Source of the DNA: Nitrospira sp. CG24B
GTDB lineage: Bacteria; Nitrospirota; Nitrospiria; Nitrospirales; Nitrospiraceae
Length of the DNA stretch: 64,000 nucleotides
Direction: 5' to 3'
NCBI GenBank assembly: GCA_002869845.2
Contig: NEWS02000004.1
Span: forward strand, 1,072,176 to 1,136,175
Shown here: one piece after another, positions 16,873 to 26,018 of the stretch
How positions within the stretch are numbered: position 1 is the stretch's first letter
How the letters are laid out: every line of letters starts with the position of its first letter
Notes under the pieces: generated by a model
The model's input: only the letters and a program-made list of their open reading frames with translations
Told to the model about the DNA's origin: nothing
Database searches by the model: none
Made by a program: the position numbers and the translations under genes

Positions 16873-17847
16873 TTATCTGCGAACCTCCGGCATGGGTCCG
16901 GTCGCCGTCTCAACCTGCCTCACATACCACCGGTAGGTCTCCGCCAAGCCCTCGGCAAGCCCAATGTGCGGTTTCCATCCAAGCGACTGGATCCGCGTGC
17001 TATCAAGTAGTTTCCGAGGAGCGCCGTCGGGCTTTGTCCGATCCCATTCCAGTTCCCCTCGATAGCCGACGACGCGGGCTATCATCTCTGCCAGTTCCTT
17101 AATTGAGACATCCTGTCCCACCCCGATGTTGAGGGGAAGCTCGACGGCAAGTTCGTCTTGACTCAAGAGATGCACACACGCATCAGCGATATCGTCTGCA
17201 TGGATGAACTCCCGTCTCGGCGAGCCGCTTCCCCATAAGGCGACCGATTCGGCCCCACTCACCTTGGCCTGATGAAAGCGTGCCATCAGCGCGGACAAGA
17301 CATGGGCTGATTTCGGATCAAAATTGTCGTGCGGCCCATAGGCGCTATTCGGGATCACCGGAATGAAACGGGTTGCATGGTCTTGCTTGTTATACGCCAG
17401 ACACAGATACGTCCCTGCGAGCTTCGAAATCGCGTACGGCAAGCTCGTCGGTTCAGGCTTGCCCGATAAGAGCGCATGTTCAGCCATCGGCTGGGAGCAT
17501 TCTCTGGGATACATGCAGGAAGAGCCGAAAAGAATCAGCCGCTGCACGCCGGCCCGACGCGCAGCCATCAGCACATTGAGCTGAATGGCCATATTCTCAT
17601 CCATGAAATCAGCGGGACATGTCTGATTCTCCATTATTCCGCCGACTCGTCCGGCAGCGAGAATCACATACTTCGGATGGACCTCCTCAAAGAACTCAGA
17701 AACCTGCCTGGCATCCCGCAGATCCACTTCACTGCGCTGTCTGGTGATCGGAGTGCGATACCCATCCCGCTCCAACCGCCGAACGACCGCCGAGCCGATA
17801 AGCCCGGCATGGCCTGCAACATAGATGATGGCATCCCGGTGCATCAT
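16873..17847 (-). CDS. GDP-L-fucose synthase-like NAD(P)-dependent epimerase/reductase
   Basis: About 324 residues from the ATG at 17847, the first of two tandem ATGs just after the kinase stop. The N-terminal dinucleotide motif is VAGHAGLIGSAVVRRL. The catalytic region G-S-S-C-M-Y-P-R-E-C-S-Q-P-M followed by L-P-Y-A-I-S-K matches the GER/WcaG family (Ser-Cys, Tyr, Lys). These enzymes convert GDP-4-keto-6-deoxymannose to GDP-L-fucose. No GMD 4,6-dehydratase is in the window, so a related heptose or 4-keto substrate is also possible. It is tightly linked to the kinase gene upstream. Confidence 0.85.
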   Translation of the reverse strand: MMHRDAIIYVAGHAGLIGSAVVRRLERDGYRTPITRQRSEVDLRDARQVSEFFEEVHPKYVILAAGRVGGIMENQTCPADFMDENMAIQLNVLMAARRAGVQRLILFGSSCMYPRECSQPMAEHALLSGKPEPTSLPYAISKLAGTYLCLAYNKQDHATRFIPVIPNSAYGPHDNFDPKSAHVLSALMARFHQAKVSGAESVALWGSGSPRREFIHADDIADACVHLLSQDELAVELPLNIGVGQDVSIKELAEMIARVVGYRGELEWDRTKPDGAPRKLLDSTRIQSLGWKPHIGLAEGLAETYRWYVRQVETATGPMPEVRR

Positions 17848-17851
17848 CACT

Positions 17852-18853
17852 TCAGGAAAGACCATTGGGTTGGTATAACACGACGCGACTGCCTGAGTTT
17901 TCAAACCGGAACGGCACATGCACCAGATGCTTTAACCGTTCCTGAACCTTGGATTGGAGCTCAGGTTTCACGAACAACAGCAGAAACCCCCCGCCGCCGG
18001 CGCCAAGAATTTTCCCGCCCACAGCGCCCACCCTCATCGCTTCCTCATACAGATGGTCGATCTCTGGCGTGGAGACCCTGTCGGAAAGGCTACGCTTACA
18101 GAGCCAGCTCTGATGAAGCAACCTGCCGACTTCCTCGATTGGTATCCTGGGGTTCTGAAGGATCATGATGGCTTCATCGACCATCTCCTTCATGCGATGG
18201 AGCTCTGCCTCCCGATTCTTGAAGTTATCGATCTTTGATTTGGCGACCTCCGACGCGATTCGTGAGAATCCGGTAAAACACAGCATCAGATGTGATTGAA
18301 ACTCATGCAACCGGTCCTTCGCCAGGATAATAGGTGAAACCTGGAAGGTATCGTTCCGCTTAAAGTCGATTCGATTGAACCCTCCGAATGCAGCCGAGAT
18401 CTGATCTTGCGACCCGACATTCTCCTTAATGATGTGCTGCTCCATATTGATCGCTTGGGCGGCGAGCTCGTCTTTCGGAATGTATCTGCCCCGCAAGGCT
18501 GCTAGCGCATGAATCAAGCCAACCGTAAACGACGAACTGGAGCCGAGGCCCGATCGTGCAGGCAAATCGCCGTCGTGATGAATTTCGAGCCCCTGATCAT
18601 CGCACCCTGCCCAGCCAAGAATGGCGCGGACTGCCGGGTGCTTGATCTCCTCAACACGGCGTACATTCTCAATAATCGAATAGACAATGCGGTGCTTATG
18701 CTCGAAAAAAGGCGGGAGATACCGGCAGCTGATATGGCAATATTTATCGATCGAGGTCGCCAGTACAACTCCGCCATGCTCCTGATACCAAGCCGGATAG
18801 TCGGTGCCGCCGCCGAAAAATGAAATGCGGAAGGGTGTCCTCGTAATGATCAT
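17852..18853 (-). CDS. hddA: GHMP-family sugar kinase, HddA-like
   Basis: 333 residues from the ATG at 18853, where the protein starts MIITRTPFRISFFGGGTDYP; the frame extends upstream to 18883. The P-F-R-I-S-F-F-G-G-G-T-D start and the phosphate loop G-L-G-S-S-S-S-F-T-V-G are typical of D-glycero-D-manno-heptose 7-phosphate kinase. The C-terminal G-G-K-I-L-G-A-G-G-G-G-F motif completes the GHMP set. It would make heptose 1,7-bisphosphate in the GDP-heptose route, feeding a GmhB phosphatase and the HddC-like enzyme. An L-fucose-type kinase is the main alternative. Confidence 0.82.
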   Translation of the reverse strand: MIITRTPFRISFFGGGTDYPAWYQEHGGVVLATSIDKYCHISCRYLPPFFEHKHRIVYSIIENVRRVEEIKHPAVRAILGWAGCDDQGLEIHHDGDLPARSGLGSSSSFTVGLIHALAALRGRYIPKDELAAQAINMEQHIIKENVGSQDQISAAFGGFNRIDFKRNDTFQVSPIILAKDRLHEFQSHLMLCFTGFSRIASEVAKSKIDNFKNREAELHRMKEMVDEAIMILQNPRIPIEEVGRLLHQSWLCKRSLSDRVSTPEIDHLYEEAMRVGAVGGKILGAGGGGFLLLFVKPELQSKVQERLKHLVHVPFRFENSGSRVVLYQPNGLS

Positions 18854-18901
18854 GCCGGAAGATCCTGCGTTTTCCCCATACACCTAGACATAGAATTCGA
18901 A

Positions 18902-20452
18902 TCAATCCCCGAGTAATTTCCGACGCAACCGGACCTTGGCCATGGCTTCGACGTTTGCCCGCTCGTTCTCTCCGAACTTCGTTTCAACCAATCTCAGGTA
19001 CGCGGGATTCGAAAAGTACCGTTGCCATGCCTCATCCCGAAACTTCAGCACCTCCGTCGCCGTGGCATGCTTTGTCGGAAGAGGCTGACTATCGTACGAC
19101 AGGAACGCGTACCCGCTATAGCTCTCCGGCAGCTTCCACCCTTGTTGTTTAGCCATGTGGTACATCGGACTTCCCGGCAAGGCTTGACAGGGATACATAT
19201 TGGCCATTTCAGTGTTCAGTTCAAGCGCTAAATCCAAAGTCTCCCCCATCGTCTCCAGCGTATCGTCAGGAAATCCAAAAATGTAGTTACTGATGATGTT
19301 CATCCCCTCGGCCCGAACTTTATCGCACACCGCCCGGATATTGACTTCTTGGAAAGATCCCTTCGAGACCTCTTGCCGCACCGTTTGGTTGCCGGCTTCA
19401 ATCCCAAGCGCCAGCCAATTGATGCCGGCTCGCTTAAACAGGTCGATATATTCGTGGCGTACCGTATCGACTCTGGCGTAGGCCCACATCCGCAAAGCCA
19501 AATTGCGTTGGATAATGTCCTGCAACAGAGGCTCGTAGTACTTCCGATTCAAGAAGAACATTTCGTCGCTGATGCGGATAGTTTCCACCCCCATCTCCGC
19601 CAGCTTCTCCAGCTCTCCGGCAATGAGCTTCGCGCTCCAGAAACGCATGCCACGGGACTGCGTCGCATCAACCGAACTGCCATTATCGACACGGTTGATG
19701 ATGTTGATCATGCAGAAATCACAGGCAAACGTGCATCCCAAGGATGTGTAGATCGCTGCGAAGGGCGTACGCTTCTCATGATCGAACTCAGCGTGCCAAA
19801 AATGCGCCCGATACAAATCCAGCGGACGCGTCCGGTATGGGAGGAGATCCCACGCGTAGCCAGGCATATCAATGTCCATTCGATCTTGCGGGACGACTGC
19901 TTGCGGCTCATTCAAGATCGGCTGGCGCATTTCCCTGCGATCGCCTGTCTTATACCCAATCCCCTTCACGGCCTCCAGGCCAAAGCGGAGGTCAGTGCGC
20001 AGAAGATTGTGCAGCGCATACACACCTTCGTTCAGGAGCACGAAATCGACGAATGGAAGCTGCAAGACATCCATCGGCAACGCGCTGGTGTGAGACCCCA
20101 CGAAACAGACCGGGAGATCGGGATGCTGTTGCTTGAGTTCGTTCGCCAGCGCGCTGGCCCCGATCATGCCAGTAGTTCCAGAATTTGGATTTTGTCCGTA
20201 TACCACGAAAACGATCAGGCGAGGGCTCGCACTCTGAATTCGACTCACGGCTTCGGACAACGATAACTTCTCGGCGTCACAATCTAGAATCGCCACGCCG
20301 AAGCCCTTCGCTCGACATGACTGAGCAAGCAATAGTGCCCATGTCGGAGGTTCAATTGCCGAATAGGTCTTTGCCAATCCTTGATACGCTTGCAACGACG
20401 AATCGGCGTTCACGAAGAGCACATCCAGCTGTTTAGACGTCATACGAGACAT
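18902..20452 (-). CDS. B12-binding radical SAM protein
   Basis: About 516 residues. Several starts exist (GTG 20473; ATG 20458, 20452, 20443). 20452 is preferred because an AGGG lies 6 nt before it. The N-terminal cobalamin-type Rossmann domain (about 10-180) has L-D-V-L-F-V-N-A-D and C-F-V-G-S-H-T-S. The radical SAM cluster motif GCTFACDFC (C-x3-C-x2-C) is near residue 245, followed by I-R-I-S-D-E-M-F-F. The family includes C-methyltransferases and ring-modifying enzymes; the substrate here is unknown. It lies between a glycosyltransferase and the sugar kinase, so a sugar or lipid carrier target is likely (inference). Confidence 0.85.
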   Translation of the reverse strand: MSRMTSKQLDVLFVNADSSLQAYQGLAKTYSAIEPPTWALLLAQSCRAKGFGVAILDCDAEKLSLSEAVSRIQSASPRLIVFVVYGQNPNSGTTGMIGASALANELKQQHPDLPVCFVGSHTSALPMDVLQLPFVDFVLLNEGVYALHNLLRTDLRFGLEAVKGIGYKTGDRREMRQPILNEPQAVVPQDRMDIDMPGYAWDLLPYRTRPLDLYRAHFWHAEFDHEKRTPFAAIYTSLGCTFACDFCMINIINRVDNGSSVDATQSRGMRFWSAKLIAGELEKLAEMGVETIRISDEMFFLNRKYYEPLLQDIIQRNLALRMWAYARVDTVRHEYIDLFKRAGINWLALGIEAGNQTVRQEVSKGSFQEVNIRAVCDKVRAEGMNIISNYIFGFPDDTLETMGETLDLALELNTEMANMYPCQALPGSPMYHMAKQQGWKLPESYSGYAFLSYDSQPLPTKHATATEVLKFRDEAWQRYFSNPAYLRLVETKFGENERANVEAMAKVRLRRKLLGD

Positions 20453-20585
20453 GGACATCCCTACCGCTGCCACTCCTCAACGTGCCGCAGAACATCCCTC
20501 GCTAAGAGGGTTTTGTCATCATGCCAGTCAGACCCCACAACTGCAACCGCGAGAGGGCTCATTCGTGAGGGATAGCACTGTCCAC

Positions 20586-21533
20586 TCAGCAAAATATTCG
20601 CTCCTTGAGCTTCAATACCAACGTATACGGATCGAGTCGAACGAAACGGGAACGGAGTAATCGATGTCGCCATATACTTCTCCTCAGCGAGTGAAGCTCA
20701 CGCGGTTGCACCTGCCCAATCACATGCGACGTGCCATTCCGGAAACGATGCGTCGTTCGCCCACTGAGGATGCTCTTACCGTACTCTTTCACAGCCTTGC
20801 GGTATGCAACTTCCGCCGGCTTCTCCACCGCACTCAATCGTTGACTCCGTTGATCATGATGTGTCCTGCCGAAGTTTGCGACCACTGGGATAAAGTACGG
20901 GCTATACCCTTCCGTAACAAACCGGTACATGAAACCGAGATGTGGGCAGGTTCTGAACCAACCACTCGACCGCGTATCGGGGAACCACGCCCGAATCACC
21001 TCACTCCTCACGCAATAGTTTCCTTCAGGTAAAGGGAAGCCACCTACAAGCCAAAAGGCGAGAAAGTCCTGTTTCTGCGGAGGCGGGTCTGCGAAGAAAT
21101 CTTGAAACGAAACATTTAGTAATTCCCCCTCCTCGGACATCGCCTGACCAAATCCCCATACCAACGAGACCTCCTCATCCTTTTCAAGAACCTCGATACA
21201 TTTTCTGAACCAATTCGGATCGAGAAAACCATCCGAGACGCAGCACTGAATAATGTACCGCCCTCGCGCCATGGCCAAGGCTTTTTGATAGGCCTCCACG
21301 ACGTGCTCATCCCGCTCAGAGATCCACCGGACATGGGGAAACTCTTTGAGAATCTCTACTGTCCCATCTGATGATCCTCCATCAACAACAATGTGCTCAA
21401 TGCTTCGGAAAGTCTGCGCCGCCACACTTTCGATCGTTTGCCGGAGAAAACGTCCATGGTTGAGGGACGGAGTCACAATCGAGAGCACTGGCTGCGCAAC
21501 ATCGATAAGATCCTCACTCATCTTAGCCTGCAT
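20586..21533 (-). CDS. family 2 glycosyltransferase
   Basis: About 315 residues of GT-A fold. PVLSIVTPSLNHGRFLRQTI forms the first strand and helix, V-V-D-G-G-S-S-D-G-T is the nucleotide-binding segment, and Q-C-C-V-S-D-G takes the place of the DxD motif. ATG at 21533 is taken as the start; a TTG at 21539 and an ATG at 21521 are in frame. It follows the flippase gene in the operon and probably adds a residue to the O-unit on the cytoplasmic face of the membrane. Donor and linkage cannot be inferred. Confidence 0.85.
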   Translation of the reverse strand: MQAKMSEDLIDVAQPVLSIVTPSLNHGRFLRQTIESVAAQTFRSIEHIVVDGGSSDGTVEILKEFPHVRWISERDEHVVEAYQKALAMARGRYIIQCCVSDGFLDPNWFRKCIEVLEKDEEVSLVWGFGQAMSEEGELLNVSFQDFFADPPPQKQDFLAFWLVGGFPLPEGNYCVRSEVIRAWFPDTRSSGWFRTCPHLGFMYRFVTEGYSPYFIPVVANFGRTHHDQRSQRLSAVEKPAEVAYRKAVKEYGKSILSGRTTHRFRNGTSHVIGQVQPRELHSLRRSIWRHRLLRSRFVRLDPYTLVLKLKERIFC

Positions 21534-21625
21534 GATCAAACGGACAAACAGGACATAGGCAGCTCTCGGTTCGAATCGAATCTACCGTTACAGGCGGAAA
21601 GCATTCGTCTGTAAGGGCGCTCTAC

Positions 21626-23113
21626 TTACGGACAAGACCTAGTTTCCTCACAGATTCCACTTCCCTCAGGGCGACTCTGACGGAGCCATTCTTTTGCCAT
21701 GACGTACTGCAGAAGCACCATGGCGAACCCAGAGATGACCAGCGCGATCATGGCCTTGCCTTCAGATAACTCCCCAAATCCAATACCCATCATACGTCCC
21801 AGGAGACACAATGGAACAGCTAATGCTGCCGCATACAGAATTCGCCGAACCGGCCATACCACTGGCAACGCGCGACGACTGATGGGAATCACCGCAGTAA
21901 ATGCAGCCCCTGCAGCCGCTAGGAGGGCCAACGCCGTCCCCAACAGGGGCTCAGAGGGAGCGAGAAGGTAGACGAGCGTAGGAGCGACGAGCGCGCCGAT
22001 CATGACAGGTAAGATGTTGACAGTCATATCGACTTTTGCCAAACCAAGCTGGTGAAGCGTCGAGGAGATAGCCCGAAACGTTTCCGTCAATGCGGGCCAG
22101 ATAAGAATCGACGCAATCACTTGAAACTGCTCTCCCAGGAGAAGCTTCACCAGAAATGTTGCGTTCCCGATGAGGAATGCACCAAACAAAATGACGGCAG
22201 GAATATAGGCTGCTGCATAGTCATTCCATGCCCTTGCGATGCCCTCAATATTCTGCCCCTTCAGTGCTCGAAACATAGTTGGGCTGTAAAACTCGTTGAA
22301 GAGACTCTCGAAGGTCTGCATAGGCACTGAGCAGATCATATATCCGGCTGCAAACAACCCAACAGTCGTAATATCGGTGACCCAGCTAAGCACAAACCGA
22401 TAACTTTGCGTCTGGATCCAGAAAAACAGGAACGCGATCGCCTGCGGCCCCACAAACATGGACATCGTCTTCCAATCGAATGGAAGCACATCCGGCAGAC
22501 GAGATGCACTCACCGGAACAGCCCCTCTGGCATACCGATCTAGCAGCACATAGGAAAGGGAGGAGAGGAGAAATCCGAAAAAAATTCCAAGCAACCATAG
22601 CTCAGGACTTGCCTCCTGTTTCGACCACCCTATTGCGAAGAGGAGCCCTCCCCACGCCGCGATGTTCACGAACAAGACATAGAGAAATCGATGGCCTATA
22701 AGATTCAGCCCTGAACTCCCCATCGTGTGGAGTGCAAAGCCTACCGTATAGAGCACGACTAATCCTCCAACCCAGACTGGAGCCATTCCTGAAACGACCA
22801 TCAGCTGCGTCTGAATCGCCCACGCGACAGAACCACATGCCAGAGCCACAGCGAGGATAATAAGCAGATAGGAGCCCAGCCTTTGACTTAATATTCCCGC
22901 ATCCATCCACTCAAGGCACCCACGACCGATATAGGCCGTCATAGGCATTAACAAGGCAGACGTTCCAAGGATAGCAAGGCTCATCAGCTGGTTCATGCTT
23001 CCAACTTCACCGGGCGACAACACCGTCGTCGCGGTCTTGATGGTGATAAGCCCAGCAAGGACTTGGAGCGCTCGTCCAAGACCAAGAATGATGATGTCAC
23101 GAAATGGTGTCAC
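21626..23113 (-). CDS. Wzx-like polysaccharide flippase (MATE/PST superfamily)
   Basis: 495 residues, almost entirely hydrophobic, with about twelve to fourteen predicted membrane segments and short loops, as in lipopolysaccharide O-unit flippases. The first helix segment reads DIIILGLGRALQVLAGL, and V-L-S-P-G-E-V-G-S-M-N-Q resembles the loop after helix one in this superfamily. It starts with GTG, 12 bp after the Nudix gene. It would flip undecaprenyl-linked oligosaccharide to the periplasm. No Wzy polymerase or Wzz is recognised in the window. Confidence 0.83.
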   Translation of the reverse strand: MTPFRDIIILGLGRALQVLAGLITIKTATTVLSPGEVGSMNQLMSLAILGTSALLMPMTAYIGRGCLEWMDAGILSQRLGSYLLIILAVALACGSVAWAIQTQLMVVSGMAPVWVGGLVVLYTVGFALHTMGSSGLNLIGHRFLYVLFVNIAAWGGLLFAIGWSKQEASPELWLLGIFFGFLLSSLSYVLLDRYARGAVPVSASRLPDVLPFDWKTMSMFVGPQAIAFLFFWIQTQSYRFVLSWVTDITTVGLFAAGYMICSVPMQTFESLFNEFYSPTMFRALKGQNIEGIARAWNDYAAAYIPAVILFGAFLIGNATFLVKLLLGEQFQVIASILIWPALTETFRAISSTLHQLGLAKVDMTVNILPVMIGALVAPTLVYLLAPSEPLLGTALALLAAAGAAFTAVIPISRRALPVVWPVRRILYAAALAVPLCLLGRMMGIGFGELSEGKAMIALVISGFAMVLLQYVMAKEWLRQSRPEGSGICEETRSCP

Positions 23114-23125
23114 GACGAAGCTATC

Positions 23126-23620
23126 CTATCGCAGGACTCCGCATCGCCCTTCGGATGCGTCGGCAAGGGGTTGCCGCGCCGGAGGCACAATCTGTTCCGG
23201 CAATTGAGATGGGGAGAAAAACTGTACCTCTTCACTCTCATGACTACATACGATTCGTCCGGACAACACTCGCGCGCCAACGACGACATCGACCAGTTGA
23301 ACCACATCGCCATTGTCCGGATAGGTCACGATGCGACCAGCAGGGTCTGAATACACGCCGATCAGATGCGTGACTTCCACGGTGAGGCCAGTCTCTTCCC
23401 GCACCTCTCGCACTGCCGCGTCAATGAGCGACTCACCCGGCTCGACCTTGCCTCCAGGCAATCCCCACCATCCGCAATCGCGACGTTTTTCCAACAGTAT
23501 GGCTTCTTCTGGCCCTCGAACGACCACGCCGACTCCCACGCGCACTCGCATCCCCTCTACAACGGTATTCCCATACATTGCGCAAATCTCGAACTGGTTC
23601 ATACAGACGGTCCCAACCAT
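23126..23620 (-). CDS. Nudix hydrolase
   Basis: 164 residues. The complete Nudix box G-x5-E-x7-R-E-U-x-E-E-x-G-U is present as GKVEPGESLIDAAVREVREE followed by T-G-L near residues 58-80. It is preceded by G-W-W-G-L-P-G, a common feature of nucleotide-sugar or NTP-type members. It is the second gene of the polysaccharide operon, between the antiterminator and the flippase. It may hydrolyse a nucleotide sugar or a damaged nucleotide; the substrate is not predictable. The ATG at 23620 opens a frame with a 25-residue extension before the fold. Confidence 0.88.
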   Translation of the reverse strand: MVGTVCMNQFEICAMYGNTVVEGMRVRVGVGVVVRGPEEAILLEKRRDCGWWGLPGGKVEPGESLIDAAVREVREETGLTVEVTHLIGVYSDPAGRIVTYPDNGDVVQLVDVVVGARVLSGRIVCSHESEEVQFFSPSQLPEQIVPPARQPLADASEGRCGVLR

Positions 23621-23722
23621 GCTCTTTAGAATTTGGCCGAGCTGGTCAGGCTCTTCATAGCAACCGACGAAATGGATTACGTTATTGCAGGAAGAAGCGC
23701 GTCCGGTTCGACTACAGGCCTC

Positions 23723-24250
23723 TCACACCGGCAGCACATCATTCACATCGATTTCGACGACCGCCGCTTGTTGAATCAGGTGCACTCCGATAACCAAGCG
23801 GTGTCGTTTCTCTTTTCGCATCAGAATTCCGAGAACCCCCTGCAGGGGGCCACGAACGACTTCCACCTTCATGCCTTCATGGAGATAGGGATGTGGATCG
23901 TACGGGAGGACGCTCGTCATGAGACGGCGGAGCGCATCAATTTCCTGCTCTGGGATCGGTTCAGGACGACTTCCGCTGCCGACGATTTCAACCACACCTG
24001 TCGTCTGTTGTACCGGTGTCTTCTCCTGCTGAGAAAACCGCACGAAACAATAGCCGGAAAACAATGGGATCTCGATTTCCTTCTTTCGATCCTTCCACTG
24101 GCTCAGCCGTTTGACCGTCGGAAGCAACGGCTCGATTCCTTGTTTGTCCAACTGATCCCGCACTAGTTTTTCGTGACGAGACTTAGTACGTAGGGCATAC
24201 CAGTGGAGACTGCTGATTTGACTGGGCTCCTTGTCCCTATACGTTGTCAT
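23723..24250 (-). CDS. NusG/RfaH-like transcription antiterminator of the polysaccharide operon
   Basis: 175 residues. The NGN domain starts H-W-Y-A-L-R-T-K-S-R-H-E-K, contains P-L-F-S-G-Y-C-F-V-R-F and ends near residue 115. A C-terminal KOW domain follows (G-M-K-V-E-V-V-R-G-P-L-Q-G-V-L-G). It is the first gene of the unidirectional glycan operon, the usual place for specialised NusG paralogues (RfaH, UpxY, LoaP) that let RNA polymerase read through long operons. A general NusG would normally lie beside secE and rplK, which are absent. Regulation of all genes down to the left edge is inferred. Confidence 0.9.
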   Translation of the reverse strand: MTTYRDKEPSQISSLHWYALRTKSRHEKLVRDQLDKQGIEPLLPTVKRLSQWKDRKKEIEIPLFSGYCFVRFSQQEKTPVQQTTGVVEIVGSGSRPEPIPEQEIDALRRLMTSVLPYDPHPYLHEGMKVEVVRGPLQGVLGILMRKEKRHRLVIGVHLIQQAAVVEIDVNDVLPV

Positions 24251-24307
24251 CGGACACAGCTTCGCCCTCTCACTTACAGTGCATAGAAAACGGTCGCCTA
24301 ACGGTGC

Positions 24308-24895
24308 CTACATCGTAGGAGTCAGCGCGATGACCTTGCTATCCGGAACCTGACACTGTCCGAGTGTTGTCCGGTGTCCCGCCGTTTGGTCAAAATCCGC
24401 CAGCAACACCACATCGAACTCCCATCCGCTCAACGCCTCTGGCTGCCAAACCGGATAGGACAAGAACGACTCCTGCTGGTTATCATCGACAAATCCAACC
24501 AAAGTCATATGCATTTCTCGGAGCGACAGATAGGCCATCTCCGCAAGTTCACCAGTTCCATAGATGACGACGCGTTTCGTTCCGTTGTTGGCTGCCTGAG
24601 ACAGCGTTTCTCGTAGCCGCGCGCGCATATCACGGTAATGAGACAGGGAATACTCCATATAGAGGTAGGCCAGTCTGGATTTCTCGGCAAACCCTTGCGG
24701 AGTCAGCAAATACCGAACTCGGTGTGAGGGAATCGTCGTGATCTTGATATACCCCTTCCGCGCCAATCGCTTGAGATAGAGATTGGTCAGCCCCAGAGCG
24801 ACTCCTAGCTTAGTCGAGAGAGACCGCTGTGTGACCGCACCATCACGCTCCACCTCAGCCAGCAAGAGAAGATCTCGTTGCCCTTGGAAATTCAT
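24308..24895 (-). CDS. winged-helix (EPS-associated MarR-type) regulator with a C-terminal Rossmann-like domain
   Basis: 195 residues from the ATG at 24895; the open frame extends to 25165, but that part overlaps the upstream glycosyltransferase. The first 75 residues form a winged helix (RDLLLLAEVERDGAVTQRSL, then L-G-V-A-L-G-L-T-N-L-Y-L-K-R-L). This resembles the EPS-associated MarR-family regulators found at polysaccharide loci. The second half has the phosphate-loop-like V-V-I-Y-G-T-G-E-L-A-E-M-A-Y and V-G-F-V-D-D-N, as in CoA-binding or nucleotide-sugar dehydratase N-terminal domains. It lies just upstream of the antiterminator gene and may control the cluster (inference). Confidence 0.8.
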   Translation of the reverse strand: MNFQGQRDLLLLAEVERDGAVTQRSLSTKLGVALGLTNLYLKRLARKGYIKITTIPSHRVRYLLTPQGFAEKSRLAYLYMEYSLSHYRDMRARLRETLSQAANNGTKRVVIYGTGELAEMAYLSLREMHMTLVGFVDDNQQESFLSYPVWQPEALSGWEFDVVLLADFDQTAGHRTTLGQCQVPDSKVIALTPTM

Positions 24896-24998
24896 AGAGT
24901 TAGCGTGCCATCCTCCAACGTTCAGGATATGAACATAGAAGCGCAGTTGAGTCAAGAGCGACACCTGGCGACAACTCTTCCACCCCCGATGGACCGGC

Positions 24999-26018
24999 CT
25001 ATAGATGAAGTACGGTAAGCGCTGACGGGGCCTCTGAAACTTTGGAGACGAGGGACGTGACAGTTGCAACCGTGAATCGATCAAGACAATCCCAATAGGG
25101 ACAGACCTCCCCGATACATTTATCGCAAGTAGGAACATCGGGACGCAGCAAGACTCCCATCCCAAGCGGTTTCCATCTCACCGGTAAATTGTTTCGTCGA
25201 GGATCAAACAAGGTGACCGTGGGGATACCCAGAGCTGCAGCCAGGTGCGCTGGGCCTGTCGCTCCTGAGACGACGACATGCGCATTGGCGATCACCGACA
25301 TCAGCTCTCGCAGCGACAGTTTCCCCATAAGATCTACTGCCTCTGAAGGGAACGCCGTAGGCAACGACAGACCTTTCCCAAACTCTCTTCGTTCCTGATC
25401 GCTGCCTGTCAGCACCACACCATATCCTCTGTCTGTCAATGTCAAGACCAGGTCACGATACTGCTCCAGTCGCCAGCGACGTGCGGAAATTCCTCCCGGA
25501 TGGACCACGACGCGAGGGCTCGGCAATCCCGACCACCGAGATGACCCGGCTGCTCGTTCGGCCTCGGTCAGAGTCAGCACCGGGTGGCTCACAGGCTGAG
25601 GGCACAACCCCAACCCCTTCAACATGTCAACGTTGTACTCCGATTCATGCTTGGAAAAATCACTGCGATGTTCATAGATATGACGATTGGCTAACAGGCT
25701 ATACCACCGGTAGCCAGTGGCAACACGAATCGGGACACCAGCCACCCATGCGGCCCACATCAGACGGCGAAACGGCTTCAAAAAAATAGCTGCCTCAACT
25801 CCCTGCGAAAAGGCGTGACGGAGTTCCTTCCATGGGTCTGTGAAGCGAATCGTCTGCACATAGTCCACGTCGGGATGCCGATCAAGAAGGGGCGCGACGG
25901 TAGGGCTGGTGAGAAACCCGATCCTAACCCCAGGCACAAGCCGCCTGAGTTGGGTCGCGACGGGAAGAGAGAGCAAGACGTCGCCGATGCCGTCCGGGCG
26001 AACGATCAGGACATTCAT
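24999..26018 (-). CDS. family 9 glycosyltransferase (heptosyltransferase-like)
   Basis: About 339 residues. The chosen ATG at 26018 overlaps the upstream stop as ATGA; an in-frame ATG also exists at 26024. It starts MNVLIVRPDGIGDVLLSLPV, the glycosyltransferase 9 N-terminal motif. The C-terminal half has V-V-V-H-P-G-G-I-S-A-R-R-W, V-V-V-S-G-A-T-G-P-A-H-L-A-A-A-L-G-I-P and V-T-L-F-D-P-R. These are the ADP-heptose binding features of WaaC/WaaF/WaaQ. It probably adds a heptose or another sugar to the LPS core. It is the third family 9 member here, so WaaQ-like branching is possible. Confidence 0.86.
   Translation of the reverse strand: MNVLIVRPDGIGDVLLSLPVATQLRRLVPGVRIGFLTSPTVAPLLDRHPDVDYVQTIRFTDPWKELRHAFSQGVEAAIFLKPFRRLMWAAWVAGVPIRVATGYRWYSLLANRHIYEHRSDFSKHESEYNVDMLKGLGLCPQPVSHPVLTLTEAERAAGSSRWSGLPSPRVVVHPGGISARRWRLEQYRDLVLTLTDRGYGVVLTGSDQERREFGKGLSLPTAFPSEAVDLMGKLSLRELMSVIANAHVVVSGATGPAHLAAALGIPTVTLFDPRRNNLPVRWKPLGMGVLLRPDVPTCDKCIGEVCPYWDCLDRFTVATVTSLVSKVSEAPSALTVLHL

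Noticed and set aside
19349..20266. Plus-strand ORF of 305 codons opposite the radical SAM gene
   Set aside because: Antisense shadow of a gene with clear CxxxCxxC and B12 motifs.
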